A stretch of 64,000 nucleotides of DNA from Maricaulis sp048270265 (GCF_048270265.1 NZ_JBLWTD010000008.1:1-64000); one strand, 5' to 3'; counted from the stretch's first letter, positions 17,416-26,777 are shown. Program-made: numbers and translations. The notes: generated by a model not told the origin, from the sequence alone.

Positions 17416-18883
17416 ACTCGCGGATATCGGCGGTGAAATCGACCAGCGAAGGCTGGTGGATATACATCATGTGGCCGGCTTCATAATATTTGAAGTGGAC
17501 CCGGTCCTGGTCGAAACCGGGCTGGTTGAACATCAGCTCGGCCGCGAAGAAGGGTGTGGCCAGGTCGAAATGACCCTGGGCGACCAGCACCTGGAGATCG
17601 GAATTCTGCCGCATGGCACGTGCGATCCACGGCGCGACATTGATATAGCTGTTGTCGCCCGACTGGCCGACATCCCAGTTCCAGCCCCGAACCCCGCCGA
17701 TCGAGGAATAATACTCGGTGATATCAACACCGAGCGTCCGGGTGAAATAATCCAGCATCGAGGCGGTATAGCTTCCATCAATGCCGTAAAAGCTCGGGTC
17801 CTGTTCCGGGCTGTCACCGACGCCATCGACTTCCTGGCCGGTATAGCGGCTGTCGAGCCGGCCGACCGAGAGGCCCTGATCGCGCAGCAATTCCCGTTGG
17901 AAGCGGCGTAGTGAGACACGCATATTGGCGCGTTCGATGAAGCTTTCCGACAGGCCGGTGAATTGCGACAATTCGTGCACGACGCGCGCTTTGCGCTCGG
18001 CCGGCAGGGAGACCCCGTACATCAGGGCCGGCATGTATTCCTCAATCGCGAAGGTGCGGGCGGCATCGAGGAAGCTGTCGATATCGTTGTTCCAGGCCGA
18101 GCGATCGACACGGCCATGGTACCAGGCGGTGGCGGCAAAGCCGGGCATCAGGCCGACAAATCCGACATCATTGCCATCGGAGGTGTCGTCGAAGCGAAAA
18201 TCGAGCACGGTGGAAATCAGCGCAACGCCATTGATGGAGACGTCAGTGAAGCCGCCTTCGAGCTGGTTGAGCAAGGCGCCGATGCGCAGGGTGCCATAGC
18301 TTTCACCGAGCAGGAATTTCGGTGAATTCCAGCGCTGGTGCTCGCTCAGCCACATACGCATGAAGGCGGCGAGGCTTTCGGCGTCCTCGTCGACGCCCCA
18401 GAATTCGCTGCCCTCATGATCGCCAAGGGGGCGGCTCCAGCCGGTTCCGACCGGATCGACGAAGACCAGATCGGCAACATCGAGAATCGAATAGGTGTTT
18501 TCGACAACATCATAGGGTGCAGCGCCATCGTCCTGGACGTCGGGCAGGACCAGGCGTTGTGGTCCGAACACGCCCATATGCAGCCAGAGACTGGCCGAGC
18601 CGGGCCCGCCATTGAAGACGAAGGCGACCGGGCGCGTGCGCGGGTCGGTGGTTCCGTCGGCGATATAGGCGGTCGAGAAGATGGAGGCGGTTGGATTGCC
18701 GTCTTCGTCGAGCAGATAGGTCTCGCCGGCGGTCGCGGTATAGCGCACCCGTTGACCGTTCACGGTCACCTGACCGCGGGTTTCATAACTACGTGCCTCG
18801 GGCGTGTTCGCCGCGTCGTCGGCGGCAAGGACCGGCGCTGACAGGCAGGCCAGACTCAGCGCGGCAGCCAGGATCTTGATCAT
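17399..18883 (-). CDS. exported S10 serine carboxypeptidase family protein (copy 2)
   Basis: 494 residues, with signal peptide (about 1-20, ending APVLA). Catalytic set S195 (GESYG), D440 (AQGHFDLATP), H471 (AGHMMY). It aligns along its whole length with copy 1 with a single-residue length difference near the mature N-terminus; by eye roughly three quarters of residues match. All active-site residues are kept. Differences cluster outside the core, so the two may have slightly different specificity or timing. Confidence 0.92.
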   Translation of the reverse strand: MIKILAAALSLACLSAPVLAADDAANTPEARSYETRGQVTVNGQRVRYTATAGETYLLDEDGNPTASIFSTAYIADGTTDPRTRPVAFVFNGGPGSASLWLHMGVFGPQRLVLPDVQDDGAAPYDVVENTYSILDVADLVFVDPVGTGWSRPLGDHEGSEFWGVDEDAESLAAFMRMWLSEHQRWNSPKFLLGESYGTLRIGALLNQLEGGFTDVSINGVALISTVLDFRFDDTSDGNDVGFVGLMPGFAATAWYHGRVDRSAWNNDIDSFLDAARTFAIEEYMPALMYGVSLPAERKARVVHELSQFTGLSESFIERANMRVSLRRFQRELLRDQGLSVGRLDSRYTGQEVDGVGDSPEQDPSFYGIDGSYTASMLDYFTRTLGVDITEYYSSIGGVRGWNWDVGQSGDNSYINVAPWIARAMRQNSDLQVLVAQGHFDLATPFFAAELMFNQPGFDQDRVHFKYYEAGHMMYIHQPSLVDFTADIRELITNR

Positions 18884-18930
18884 GTAACTTCCCCTAGATG
18901 GTTCGCGCCAAGTCTAGGGCGCACCGGCAT

Positions 18931-18944
18931 GGAGGGAAAGTTAC
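18931..18944 (-). promoter_or_regulatory. conserved upstream box of peptidase copy 2
   Basis: Minus-strand GTAACTTTCCCTCC, 47 nt upstream of the start codon, identical to the box before copy 1. Confidence 0.4.
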
Positions 18945-18961
18945 CGATTGTTCGGACGCAG

Positions 18962-19738
18962 CTAGCGCTTCTTCTCCACGAGCAGGTTTTTGGGCCGGCG
19001 TTCGCGGGCGGTCGCGAACAGCTGGAAGCTCTGATTGACGAAATTCGTCACGTCGGTGAGCGAGGCGATGAAGCTGAGCAGTTCCGGCGTGCGCTCGGCC
19101 TCGACCAGTCGCACCGGTGCCGACGGATCGGGCGTTTCGAAGCGGACATAGAAGAGCGGCTCGCCGCGCTTCAGGATCAGGTCCTTGGACAGGTCATGCC
19201 ATTCAAACGCCCACATGTGCTGGCGCGGCCAGACATCGATCGGAAAACGGCCGCACAGCATCACGCCGGGGCGCTGGACCGGCATGTAGTGCAGGAAGGG
19301 CGGGAACTGGTTCACATAGACCGGATCGTCCGAGACGAAGACGAAGGGCGTGGCGATCTGCAGCATCGGCCGGCTGGGATGGCGCCATTCATTCTGCGGC
19401 GAAAGGGCGAGGATCTGCTGCAGCCCGGCCGGACGGGTCGAGGCCATCGGGCCATCGACATTGGTCAGGGTCAGCTGGCCCTGGGCATTGGGCTGCATGC
19501 GCAGGTGCAGGTCGATCGGCGAATTGATCACGAAATGGCGCCGGTCAAATTCGACAGCGGCCGGGCACACGGTGGCGGATTTCGAAGTGGTCGGTTTGGG
19601 GACGTCGAAACTGACAGGCTTTGGCGCGTCCCAGATCAGGCTCGCCTTCTCGTCCTTGAACAGCCAGCCGATCTTGTAGCGGCGCCGGGTGTCGAATTCG
19701 GCATCGCGTTGCATTTGCCGGTGGAGCTTCACAAACAT
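18962..19738 (-). CDS. conserved hypothetical protein
   Basis: 258 residues, soluble, not recognised. Distinct blocks: MQRDAEFDTRRRYKIGWLF, KASLIWDAPKPVSFDVPKP, HYMPVQRPGVMLCGRFPIDV, and RQHMWAFEWHDLSKDLILKR near the centre. A basic tail ends the protein. It has no signal peptide. The well-formed length, normal codon use and distinct blocks support a real gene; no operon partner is on its strand immediately upstream. Confidence 0.7.
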   Translation of the reverse strand: MFVKLHRQMQRDAEFDTRRRYKIGWLFKDEKASLIWDAPKPVSFDVPKPTTSKSATVCPAAVEFDRRHFVINSPIDLHLRMQPNAQGQLTLTNVDGPMASTRPAGLQQILALSPQNEWRHPSRPMLQIATPFVFVSDDPVYVNQFPPFLHYMPVQRPGVMLCGRFPIDVWPRQHMWAFEWHDLSKDLILKRGEPLFYVRFETPDPSAPVRLVEAERTPELLSFIASLTDVTNFVNQSFQLFATARERRPKNLLVEKKR

Positions 19739-19867
19739 CCGGACTCACCTCTTCTGAAACAGGTCGCGAGCCTAGGCGAAGCCTCGCGGTGAATCGACCG
19801 CGAATTCAGCCTCGCCTGGCGGCAGGCGATGATGGAATTACCGCCGCGTCCGCGCTATAGCCCGGCC

Positions 19868-20761
19868 ATGAATTATCGTCACGCCTTCCACGCCGGAAAT
19901 TTCGCCGATGTCGTCAAGCACGCCATCCTCGCGCTTTGCCTCGAACATCTCGGGTCCAAGGACAAACCCTATCGGGTGATCGATACCCACGCGGGAATCG
20001 GTGCCTATGACCTGACCTCCGACGAGGCCAGGCGCAGCCCTGAATGGGTTGAGGGTATTGGCCGCATTCTCGGGGCCGACATGCCCGATGATGTCGCCGC
20101 GGCGCTCAAGCCCTATCTCGACCTGCTGGCCGAGATGAATCCCGGCGCCCTGACCGAATATCCCGGCTCGCCGGAAATCTCCGCCCGCATCACGCGCCCG
20201 ATCGACCGCATGCAGTTGTGCGAATTGCACGAGGCTGATGCCCGCACGCTCGAGCGCCGCTATGCTCGCGACGGCCGCGTCAAGGTCGAGCATCGCGATG
20301 GCTACAAGGCCCTGACCGGTCTGGTGCCGCCGAAGGAAAAGCGCGGCCTGGTCCTGATCGACCCGCCCTTCGAGGATCGCGACGAGCTGGCGCATCTGGC
20401 CGAGGCGGTGATGCCGGCCCTGAAGAAGTGGCCCACAGGCACGTACGTGTTCTGGCGTTCGCTGAAAAACCTCTGGGCGGCTGACCGTTTCGACAACGGG
20501 CTCACCGAGTGGCTGATCACCGAGCAGGGTTTCGAGCCTGAGAAAATCCTGCGCGCCGATTTGTGGATCCGTGACCTGGCCAGCGAGGGCAAACTCGCCG
20601 GTGCCGGTGTGATCGTCATCAATCCGCCCTGGCAGCTGGAGGAGAAGCTCCTCGCGCTGATGCCCTGGCTCGCCGAGACACTGGCGCAGGGCGATGGCTA
20701 TGGCTGGCGCGTCGATGGCGGGCTGACCGAAGAAGACGTCGAGGCGGTTGACGAAGACTAG
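19868..20761 (+). CDS. rlmJ: 23S rRNA (adenine(2030)-N6)-methyltransferase
   Basis: 297 residues. It methylates A2030 of 23S rRNA. The N-terminus MNYRHAFHAGNFADVVKH is diagnostic, THAGIGAYDL follows near residue 40, and the catalytic DPPFE is near residue 163. Length is slightly above the E. coli enzyme. The ATG at 19868 gives the family N-terminus; the in-frame ATG at 19829 would add 13 non-matching residues. Confidence 0.94.
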   Translation: MNYRHAFHAGNFADVVKHAILALCLEHLGSKDKPYRVIDTHAGIGAYDLTSDEARRSPEWVEGIGRILGADMPDDVAAALKPYLDLLAEMNPGALTEYPGSPEISARITRPIDRMQLCELHEADARTLERRYARDGRVKVEHRDGYKALTGLVPPKEKRGLVLIDPPFEDRDELAHLAEAVMPALKKWPTGTYVFWRSLKNLWAADRFDNGLTEWLITEQGFEPEKILRADLWIRDLASEGKLAGAGVIVINPPWQLEEKLLALMPWLAETLAQGDGYGWRVDGGLTEEDVEAVDED

Positions 20762-20812
20762 TTCGCGAACGTTCAAGATGATGTCGGCCGGAGCCCGGCT
20801 GCCGTCCGTCGG

Positions 20813-21340
20813 CTAGCTCAGCAGGCAACGCATGAACCGCCAATCGTGATGCAGGGCTTCCGGGACCTCGGCCCCGGGATAAGGGGGGGTGTCGAAGAAC
20901 CCCGCCGCTTCATACAGACGATGAGCGGAGGTCATGAACGGGCCCGTGTCCAGCACCAGCTCCCGATAGCCGAAGGCACGGGCATCTTGCACGAGCCGGT
21001 CCAGGATTTTTGCCCCCGCGCCTCCGCCGCGGACGGCTTCTGAGACATAGATGCGTTTGATCTCGCCGACGCCATCGCTCACCTGGCGCAGCCCGCCCAT
21101 GCCGATAGCGGTATCGCCGTCGAGGACGAGGTAGAAGGCGCCTTCCGGCGGCGTCCCCGCGCAAAGCTTGTCTAATGCGGATTCGACATAGGTCGGGATG
21201 GTCATGCCCAGAAGCCCGGACAGCGACAGCGCGAATCGCTCTTCCACCGCCGCAGCAATCCAGTTGAGATACGCGACATTGAAGCGTGTGAGCACCTCCC
21301 GGTCGCGAACCAAATCGACTCGCTCGAACTGCAGGTTCAT
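20813..21340 (-). CDS. GNAT family N-acetyltransferase
   Basis: 175 residues. The acetyl-CoA-binding motif A is seen in EIKRIYVSEAVRGGGAGAKI (R/Q-x-x-G-x-G/A), with AHRLYEAAGFF as motif B. Substrate unknown; the sequence resembles small-molecule rather than ribosomal-protein acetyltransferases. ATG at 21340 follows GGAGGAGAG, so the longer frame is rejected. Divergent from the PhzF gene with a 108-nt gap. Confidence 0.88.
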   Translation of the reverse strand: MNLQFERVDLVRDREVLTRFNVAYLNWIAAAVEERFALSLSGLLGMTIPTYVESALDKLCAGTPPEGAFYLVLDGDTAIGMGGLRQVSDGVGEIKRIYVSEAVRGGGAGAKILDRLVQDARAFGYRELVLDTGPFMTSAHRLYEAAGFFDTPPYPGAEVPEALHHDWRFMRCLLS

Positions 21341-21448
21341 AGGCTCTCCTCCCGGATCGGGCCGCGACACGGTATTCACGGACCAAGGGTCGCTACAAGA
21401 CGAAATTCCATTTATGTGTTCCCAAAGCTCCGCTTGGAAAGATCAATC

Positions 21449-22354
21449 ATGCCGCATCCCTATCTCATCCTCGATGTCTTCACCGACCAGGCCTATTCGG
21501 GCAATCCGCTTGCGGTCGTTCTCGAGGCCGATGACCTCGACGATATCGCGATGCAGGTGATCGCCGCCGAATTCAATCTGTCTGAAACGGTGTTCATCAC
21601 GGAGCCGAAGGGGCAGGAGGCCGATTACGGCCTGCGCATCTTCACACCCAAGAGCGAATTGCCCTTCGCCGGGCATCCGACAGTCGGGGCCTCTGTTGCC
21701 CTGGCGCTCAAGGCCGGCGGCGAGCCGGGCAAGCGCCGCCGCTATGTGCTCGAAGAGACGATCGGCGATGTGACCACCGATGCGCGCTATGCCGGGCCGG
21801 TCCAGGGCTCGGCCCGCTTCTTCGCACCGAAGCTGCCCGAATATATCGGCGAACTCCCGGAGCTCGACCCGATCGTCGAGGCGCTGGGCCTCAAGGCCGG
21901 CGACTTCCTGCAGACCGCTGTGCAAGGCGGTGTCTGGTCGGCGGGCGTGCCCTACGCCATCGTGCCGGTACGCTTTGCGGAGACCATGGCCGATATCCGC
22001 ATCAACACCGCCGCCTTCGAGGAGGCTTTCGGCGGCGAGACGCCGATCGCAGCCTTTGTGGTCGCCAAGGCCTCTTCGACCGAACACACGACCGACTGGC
22101 GTGTGCGCATGTTCGCGCCGCATCTCGGGATTCTCGAGGATCCGGCGACTGGCAGCGCGGCGGCGGCCTTTGCCGGACTGATCGCCGAGCAGGGCGGTCT
22201 TGGCGATGGCGATCATTCCATCAGCCTGTATCAGGGCCTGGAAATGGGCCGGCCCAGCCATATGCGGCTGCTGCTGCGCATAGAGGCCGGCAAGCTGACC
22301 GAGCTTATGATCGGCGGCGATGCGGTCAAGGTGGCCGAGGGCGTGCTGCTCTAG
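21449..22354 (+). CDS. PhzF family isomerase/epimerase-like protein
   Basis: 301 residues, two-lobed diaminopimelate-epimerase fold. YLILDVFTDQAYSGNPLAVV at the start, NLSETVFI with the conserved Glu near residue 47, ELPFAGHPTVGAS, and EDPATGSAAAAF near 229-240 are the family markers. PhzF itself isomerises an intermediate of phenazine synthesis, but no other phz gene is nearby, so this is one of the many family members with unknown substrate. Confidence 0.92.
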   Translation: MPHPYLILDVFTDQAYSGNPLAVVLEADDLDDIAMQVIAAEFNLSETVFITEPKGQEADYGLRIFTPKSELPFAGHPTVGASVALALKAGGEPGKRRRYVLEETIGDVTTDARYAGPVQGSARFFAPKLPEYIGELPELDPIVEALGLKAGDFLQTAVQGGVWSAGVPYAIVPVRFAETMADIRINTAAFEEAFGGETPIAAFVVAKASSTEHTTDWRVRMFAPHLGILEDPATGSAAAAFAGLIAEQGGLGDGDHSISLYQGLEMGRPSHMRLLLRIEAGKLTELMIGGDAVKVAEGVLL

Positions 22355-22364
22355 CCCGCTGAAG

Positions 22365-23849
22365 CTAGCCAAGCGGCCGTACCGTGAACACGTCATCATC
22401 GAGCACGCGCGGGATGATCACCCTCAGGAAATGCGTAGCATAGCGGCGCAGGAAGCGGTCACCACCGGCATCCGAGCTGGGCGAATGGGTCCGCAGCCGG
22501 ATCAGGCCGCTGCCTTCGCGCGCATCCTTCGAGAAATAGGCGATCTTGTCGCCCGGCGAGGCGGCCGTGATGGCGGCCGCCAAAACCGGTTCATAGGCGC
22601 GGGTGAGGGTCTTGCGCAAAAAGCCCTCGCTCTGGAGCAGGGCGCGACGATCGATGTGCAGCACCCGCCTTTCGCTATTGCGGCGATTGCGGTGGGCGCC
22701 CTTGATCAGATTGTTGTGGGCATCGATCTCGATCCGGGTGATCGCCTTGCCGGCACTGACGCTGTTCTTGCCGGACACGCGCGGTGCCGTCAGCCAGAGC
22801 TGGTAATCGGTGACGGGCAGGCCGGTCTCGTCGACGGCGTCGACCACGATCTGGTAGAACTCATTGAAGCGGCTCTTGTCCGCGCTGGCGCGTCCGAGGA
22901 TGCGCTCGCGCAAGGCGTCGGCCTCCTCGCCATCCTGGGCGAGCTTGCGCGTCTCGTCGCACACCGCCTGCCATTGCGCCGCGACCTGATCATATCCGGC
23001 TGCGCTGTTCACGGCGAGGGCGTCCAGGATCAATTGCGACAAGCGGTTGGCGGTCGCCGGGTCTTTCGACTCGCTGCGCTTGGCCGCGGGGCGCAGTACG
23101 GTGAGGTGATGCCGGTCGGGCAGGACAGCGAAGGGCGTCTTGTCGGGGCCGCGCCTTGTCCATTGCGTCAGCCTGGGCTCGGTCAGGGAACCGGTGGTGA
23201 AGTCGACGGTCATCCCCTGCGGATCCATATTGGCACTGGCGATCCGCACCGTGCCATCCCAGGCCTCCTCGCCGAGGATCTGGGTGCCGGGGATCTGGCA
23301 GGCGCCGACGAGGACGAAGGGGCGCGTGCCCGTGGCCGAGAAGGGGCTGGCCGTTTCGCCATCGGGCGAGAGCCGGTCGATGAGGGCGATGTCCTGCTGC
23401 AGGCAGGAGCCCAGCTCGAGCGCATGCAGGAATTCCGTCCCCGTCTGGAAGCCACGATTCCAGCCCTTGACCATGCGCGCCAGCAGCGAGCGGCCGAGCG
23501 TTGCCAGGGGCGAGCCGAAATTGGCCGGCGCCAGCATCAGCAGATTGTCGACCGGCGCGCCGCCGGCGGGATAATTCTCCGCCAGCCAGCGCCGCGCCAC
23601 CAGGGCACCGGTTGAATGCACGATGAGGTGAAAGCGGGCCGGCAGGCGTCCATCGCCCTGCATTTCGTTGATCACGGCCTGCATGCGCCGCGCCGAGTCC
23701 GCAACGTGAACATCGTCGGACATGGAGGGATAGCCGCCGAGGAAGAGGTCGGCGGTCTGGTAGCCGTATACGGTCAGGAAATGACCGACCTCGGCCATGG
23801 ATTTGTCAGATGCACTCCAGCCGTGGATCAGCAACACATGTCCGGGCAT
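22365..23849 (-). CDS. alpha/beta hydrolase, lipase/PGAP1-like
   Basis: 494 residues. MPGHVLLIHGWSASDKS at the N-terminus holds the oxyanion HG motif, and IVHSTGALVARRWL holds the nucleophile in H-S-T-G, where the first glycine of the usual G-x-S-x-G is replaced by V. The remaining 250 or so residues are unassigned. No signal peptide. The gene converges with PhzF, stops 11 nt apart. Probably an esterase or lipase acting on unknown lipid or ester. Confidence 0.75.
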   Translation of the reverse strand: MPGHVLLIHGWSASDKSMAEVGHFLTVYGYQTADLFLGGYPSMSDDVHVADSARRMQAVINEMQGDGRLPARFHLIVHSTGALVARRWLAENYPAGGAPVDNLLMLAPANFGSPLATLGRSLLARMVKGWNRGFQTGTEFLHALELGSCLQQDIALIDRLSPDGETASPFSATGTRPFVLVGACQIPGTQILGEEAWDGTVRIASANMDPQGMTVDFTTGSLTEPRLTQWTRRGPDKTPFAVLPDRHHLTVLRPAAKRSESKDPATANRLSQLILDALAVNSAAGYDQVAAQWQAVCDETRKLAQDGEEADALRERILGRASADKSRFNEFYQIVVDAVDETGLPVTDYQLWLTAPRVSGKNSVSAGKAITRIEIDAHNNLIKGAHRNRRNSERRVLHIDRRALLQSEGFLRKTLTRAYEPVLAAAITAASPGDKIAYFSKDAREGSGLIRLRTHSPSSDAGGDRFLRRYATHFLRVIIPRVLDDDVFTVRPLG

Positions 23850-23888
23850 GGCGATACCTCACAGCGAATGAGGCATCAGAATAGCACA

Positions 23889-23904
23889 TCCACAGGCTGT
23901 GGGA
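23889..23904. repeat. short inverted repeat near lipase start
   Basis: TCCACAG and CTGTGGGA form a short dyad in the 76-nt gap between the enoyl-CoA hydratase-like gene and the lipase-like gene. DnaA-box-like words occur (TGTGGATG on the minus strand) but do not match the box fully. Confidence 0.3.
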
Positions 23905-23925
23905 TAATGTGGCAAACGCGTTGGG

Positions 23926-24804
23926 CTAGTAATCATCCTCGGCACTGTCCCACCAGGGGTGCCAGTCGGGAAGGTCCGTGGAGACCTTGAGCGGGAATTC
24001 CGGCGCGCGTTTCTCGAGGAAAGACATCACGCCTTCCATCGCATCCGGCCCGACGCCGGCCTGCAAAATACCCTGGGTTTCGACGCGGTGCGCCTCCATC
24101 GGATGGCTCGCCCCCAGCATGCGCCAGGCCATGCGCCGCATCAGCGTCACCGAGACCGGAGCGCAGCGTTCGACGATCTCCCGGGCGCGCTTGCGGGCTT
24201 CGGGCATCAAGTCGACGGCCGGGACGACGCGGGCCACCAGTCCGGATTCAAAGGCTTCGGCGGCGGAGAAGGTGCGTCCGGTCAGGCCCCAGTCCATCGC
24301 CGTGGAAATTCCCACCACACGCGGCAGGAACCAGCTGGCACAGCCATCCCAGACAATGCCGCGCTTCGCGAAGGGATAGGCGAACTTCGCGTCGATCGAG
24401 GCCAGGCGGATATCCATCGGCAGGATCATGGTTGCACCGATCCCGACCGAAGCGCCATTGATCGCGCCGATCACCGGTTTGAGACTGTCCCAGATGCGCA
24501 GGTTGAGCTTGCCGCCGGCATCGCGCCATTTCGGGTCGCTGCTGTCGAACTCGCCGCTGTCTTGCGACTGCCCGATCAGATCGAATGTTTCTGCACCCAT
24601 CGACAGGTCGGCACCGGCGCAGAAGGCCGGTGGCTCACCGGTCACGATCACGGCGCGGACCTCGTCATCGGCATCGCTGAGGTCAAAGGCGGCAATCAGC
24701 TCGTCGCCCATCTCATAGGTGAAGGCATTGAGCCGGTGCGGCCGGTTCAGGCTGATCGTCGCGACGTGGTCTTCAACGGCATAGGTGATGGTGTTGAACG
24801 TCAT
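23926..24804 (-). CDS. crotonase (enoyl-CoA hydratase/isomerase) family protein
   Basis: 292 residues. FCAGADLSMG near 61-70 and NGASVGIGATMILPMDIRLA form the oxyanion hole region. GIVWDGCASWFLPRVVG replaces the GIVPEA-SSWFLPR of relatives: the catalytic Glu position is Asp or not acidic, and the second (AMDWGLTGR) is Asp instead of Glu. It probably acts on an acyl-CoA in fatty-acid or amino-acid breakdown; exact reaction unclear because of the altered residues. Confidence 0.88.
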   Translation of the reverse strand: MTFNTITYAVEDHVATISLNRPHRLNAFTYEMGDELIAAFDLSDADDEVRAVIVTGEPPAFCAGADLSMGAETFDLIGQSQDSGEFDSSDPKWRDAGGKLNLRIWDSLKPVIGAINGASVGIGATMILPMDIRLASIDAKFAYPFAKRGIVWDGCASWFLPRVVGISTAMDWGLTGRTFSAAEAFESGLVARVVPAVDLMPEARKRAREIVERCAPVSVTLMRRMAWRMLGASHPMEAHRVETQGILQAGVGPDAMEGVMSFLEKRAPEFPLKVSTDLPDWHPWWDSAEDDY

Positions 24805-24829
24805 GGTGCCGGCTCCCCCGTCTCAGGCT

Positions 24830-24857
24830 GGGGCTCACGCTAGCAGACGTGAGGCCC
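24830..24857. repeat. imperfect hairpin between crotonase and MFS genes
   Basis: GGGGCTCACG and CGTGAGGCCC, ten-base arms with one mismatch and an 8-base loop. It follows the MFS stop on the minus strand without a T-run; may act as a weak terminator. Confidence 0.35.
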
Positions 24858-24879
24858 GCTGCCACCTGTCATGCAGGGG

Positions 24880-26145
24880 TCAGGCAGGCGTATCGCTGTC
24901 TGCCGCCTCATCTTCGATGCTGTTGACGAACAGGCGTCCGCGCTCGGTGATCAGCACGATGACGATCGTCATCGCGCCCATCGCGGCCTGCCCGGTCACG
25001 AGCGGCACGGGTGTGCCGTCATAGAGCTGGCCGATATAGGCGCCGGCGAGGGCGGCGAGCACGCCGGTCAGGAAGCCATAGGCCGCCGAGGCGGTGCCGG
25101 CGATATGGCCGACGGGCTCCATCGCCAGGGCGCTGAAATTGGCTCCGATCAGCCCGAGCAGGGCCATCGCAGCCGCCAGCATCACCATGAAGACCACAAG
25201 ATTGTCGACGCCCGCCACCAGCAGGCCGGCATGGGCGGCGCTGATCACGGTGAAGGCGATCAGGGCCCAGTGGGACAGGCGCCGCTGGCCCAGTCGCATC
25301 ACCAGTTTCGAGTTGGCGTAACTGGTCACACCCATGCCAAGGGCGATAGCGGCGAAGGCGAGGGGGAAGCTGTCACCGAGCGCGAAGTGCTCGGCGAATA
25401 TCTGTTCCGATGATCCGAGGAAGGCATAGAGCCCGCTGAAGAAGGCGGCGCCGGCCAGGGTATAGCCCAGGGTCAGCCGCGTCGTCATCGCTTCGGTGAA
25501 GGCGTGGATCGATGTGCCCCAGCCCAGTTTCTGGCGGAATTCCGGGTGCAGGGTCTCGGGCATGCGAAAGTGCAGCCAGACCATGAGGCCGAGCGCGAAC
25601 ACCATCAGAAAGCCGAAAATTCCCTGCCAGGGCAGCACGAACAGGATCAACTGCCCCATGCTCGGTGCCAGCACGGGCACGGCCATGAATACGGTCATCA
25701 CCATCGACATCACTTCGGCCATGCGCCGGCCGGAGGTCAGGTCGCGGGCAATGGCGGTGGCGATGACGCGGCAGGCTGCCGCGGCGGCGCCCTGGAAGAC
25801 GCGCGCGATCAGCAGCATCTCGAAGCTCTGCGACAGCATGCAGACCAGGCTGGCGATCAGAAACAGGCCCAGCGCACCGAGGATGACGGGTTTGCGGCCA
25901 TAGGCATCGGAGAGCGGACCATAGATCAACTGTGCGCCGCCAAATCCGAGCAGGTAGGCGGTGATGACATATTGGCGATCATTGGGGTGGGCGGTGCCGA
26001 GACCGGCGGCGATATCATCAAGCGCCGGCAGCATCATGTCGATGGCCAGGGCGACGACAGCCGTCATCGCGACCAGCAGGGCCACAAGCTCGCCCAGTTT
26101 CATGCTCGCGGGCGCGGGCATCGACGCATTGACTCCAGCTGACAT
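24880..26145 (-). CDS. Bcr/CflA family multidrug efflux MFS transporter
   Basis: 421 residues with about 12 membrane helices. The inner-membrane proton antiporter family signature is visible: DMMLPALDDIAAGLG in helix 1, YLLGFGGAQLIYGPLSDAYG then RKPVI (motif A), and RVFQGAAAAACRVIATAIARD (motif C). Exports small drugs or metabolites. ATG at 26145 follows GAGGGGGC, giving a short cytoplasmic N-terminus; the longer ORF adds 21 implausible residues. Confidence 0.9.
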   Translation of the reverse strand: MSAGVNASMPAPASMKLGELVALLVAMTAVVALAIDMMLPALDDIAAGLGTAHPNDRQYVITAYLLGFGGAQLIYGPLSDAYGRKPVILGALGLFLIASLVCMLSQSFEMLLIARVFQGAAAAACRVIATAIARDLTSGRRMAEVMSMVMTVFMAVPVLAPSMGQLILFVLPWQGIFGFLMVFALGLMVWLHFRMPETLHPEFRQKLGWGTSIHAFTEAMTTRLTLGYTLAGAAFFSGLYAFLGSSEQIFAEHFALGDSFPLAFAAIALGMGVTSYANSKLVMRLGQRRLSHWALIAFTVISAAHAGLLVAGVDNLVVFMVMLAAAMALLGLIGANFSALAMEPVGHIAGTASAAYGFLTGVLAALAGAYIGQLYDGTPVPLVTGQAAMGAMTIVIVLITERGRLFVNSIEDEAADSDTPA

Positions 26146-26231
26146 TAAAGCCCCCTCATGACCACGCATCCAGCCAGCACACATGCGCAAGGATGTCCGG
26201 TCATGCAAGGCGTGAACTGCGCTGGACCGCT

Positions 26232-26669
26232 TCAGCCCTGTTTTGGATTGTAGAAGATATTGAGCTGGAAGCTCTGCGCGATCCGCCGGGCACGGTCCAT
26301 GAAATGGGCCTGCGCGGCTTCGCTGGCACCGATCTCGCCCAGCGTCTGTTCAAACAGGGTCAGCCAGGTCTGGAAATGCTCGGGTGTCAGCCCGGTCAGC
26401 TTCATGTGAACCGGCATGGGCCGTCCGGAATAGCTGCCATCATGCAGCATGATGGACGACCAGAAGCGCTTCAGCTTGGCAAGGTGCTCGTCCCATTCAT
26501 CGCCGATCTCGCCATCGAAGATCGGACCCAGTACGGGGTCGGCGCGGACATGGGTGTAGAAGCCGTCGACAAGGCTGGAGATCAGTGTCGCATCAATGCC
26601 CATCGCTGCTGCGGCATCGCGGGCAGCGTCGCGCGCCTCGGTGACGCGGATCGGGTAGGGGGTGCTCAT
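26232..26669 (-). CDS. group III truncated haemoglobin
   Basis: 145 residues, 2-on-2 globin fold. VDGFYTHVRADPVLGPIF opens the family signature, HLAKLKRFWSSIMLHDGSYSG is the E-helix region, and PVHMKLTGLTPEHFQTWLTL includes the proximal (F8) histidine. It likely binds O2 or NO; group III members are linked to low-oxygen physiology. Independent gene; its Bcr/CflA and DUF4197 neighbours are on the same strand with gaps of about 100 nt. Confidence 0.92.
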   Translation of the reverse strand: MSTPYPIRVTEARDAARDAAAAMGIDATLISSLVDGFYTHVRADPVLGPIFDGEIGDEWDEHLAKLKRFWSSIMLHDGSYSGRPMPVHMKLTGLTPEHFQTWLTLFEQTLGEIGASEAAQAHFMDRARRIAQSFQLNIFYNPKQG

Positions 26670-26777
26670 GCCGGTTTCTCCTGGGAAGGTTCAGGCTAGG
26701 CGCACCGGCAGGGAGCGGCAAGCGCCCCTGGCGCGGCCTGGTGTCGCGTCCCCCGGCCCGTGTGGACCAGAGCGGGT

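Noticed and set aside
23889..23910. DnaA boxes or a replication origin
   Set aside because: Only one imperfect box-like word; no AT-rich unwinding element or dnaA/hemE neighbourhood.
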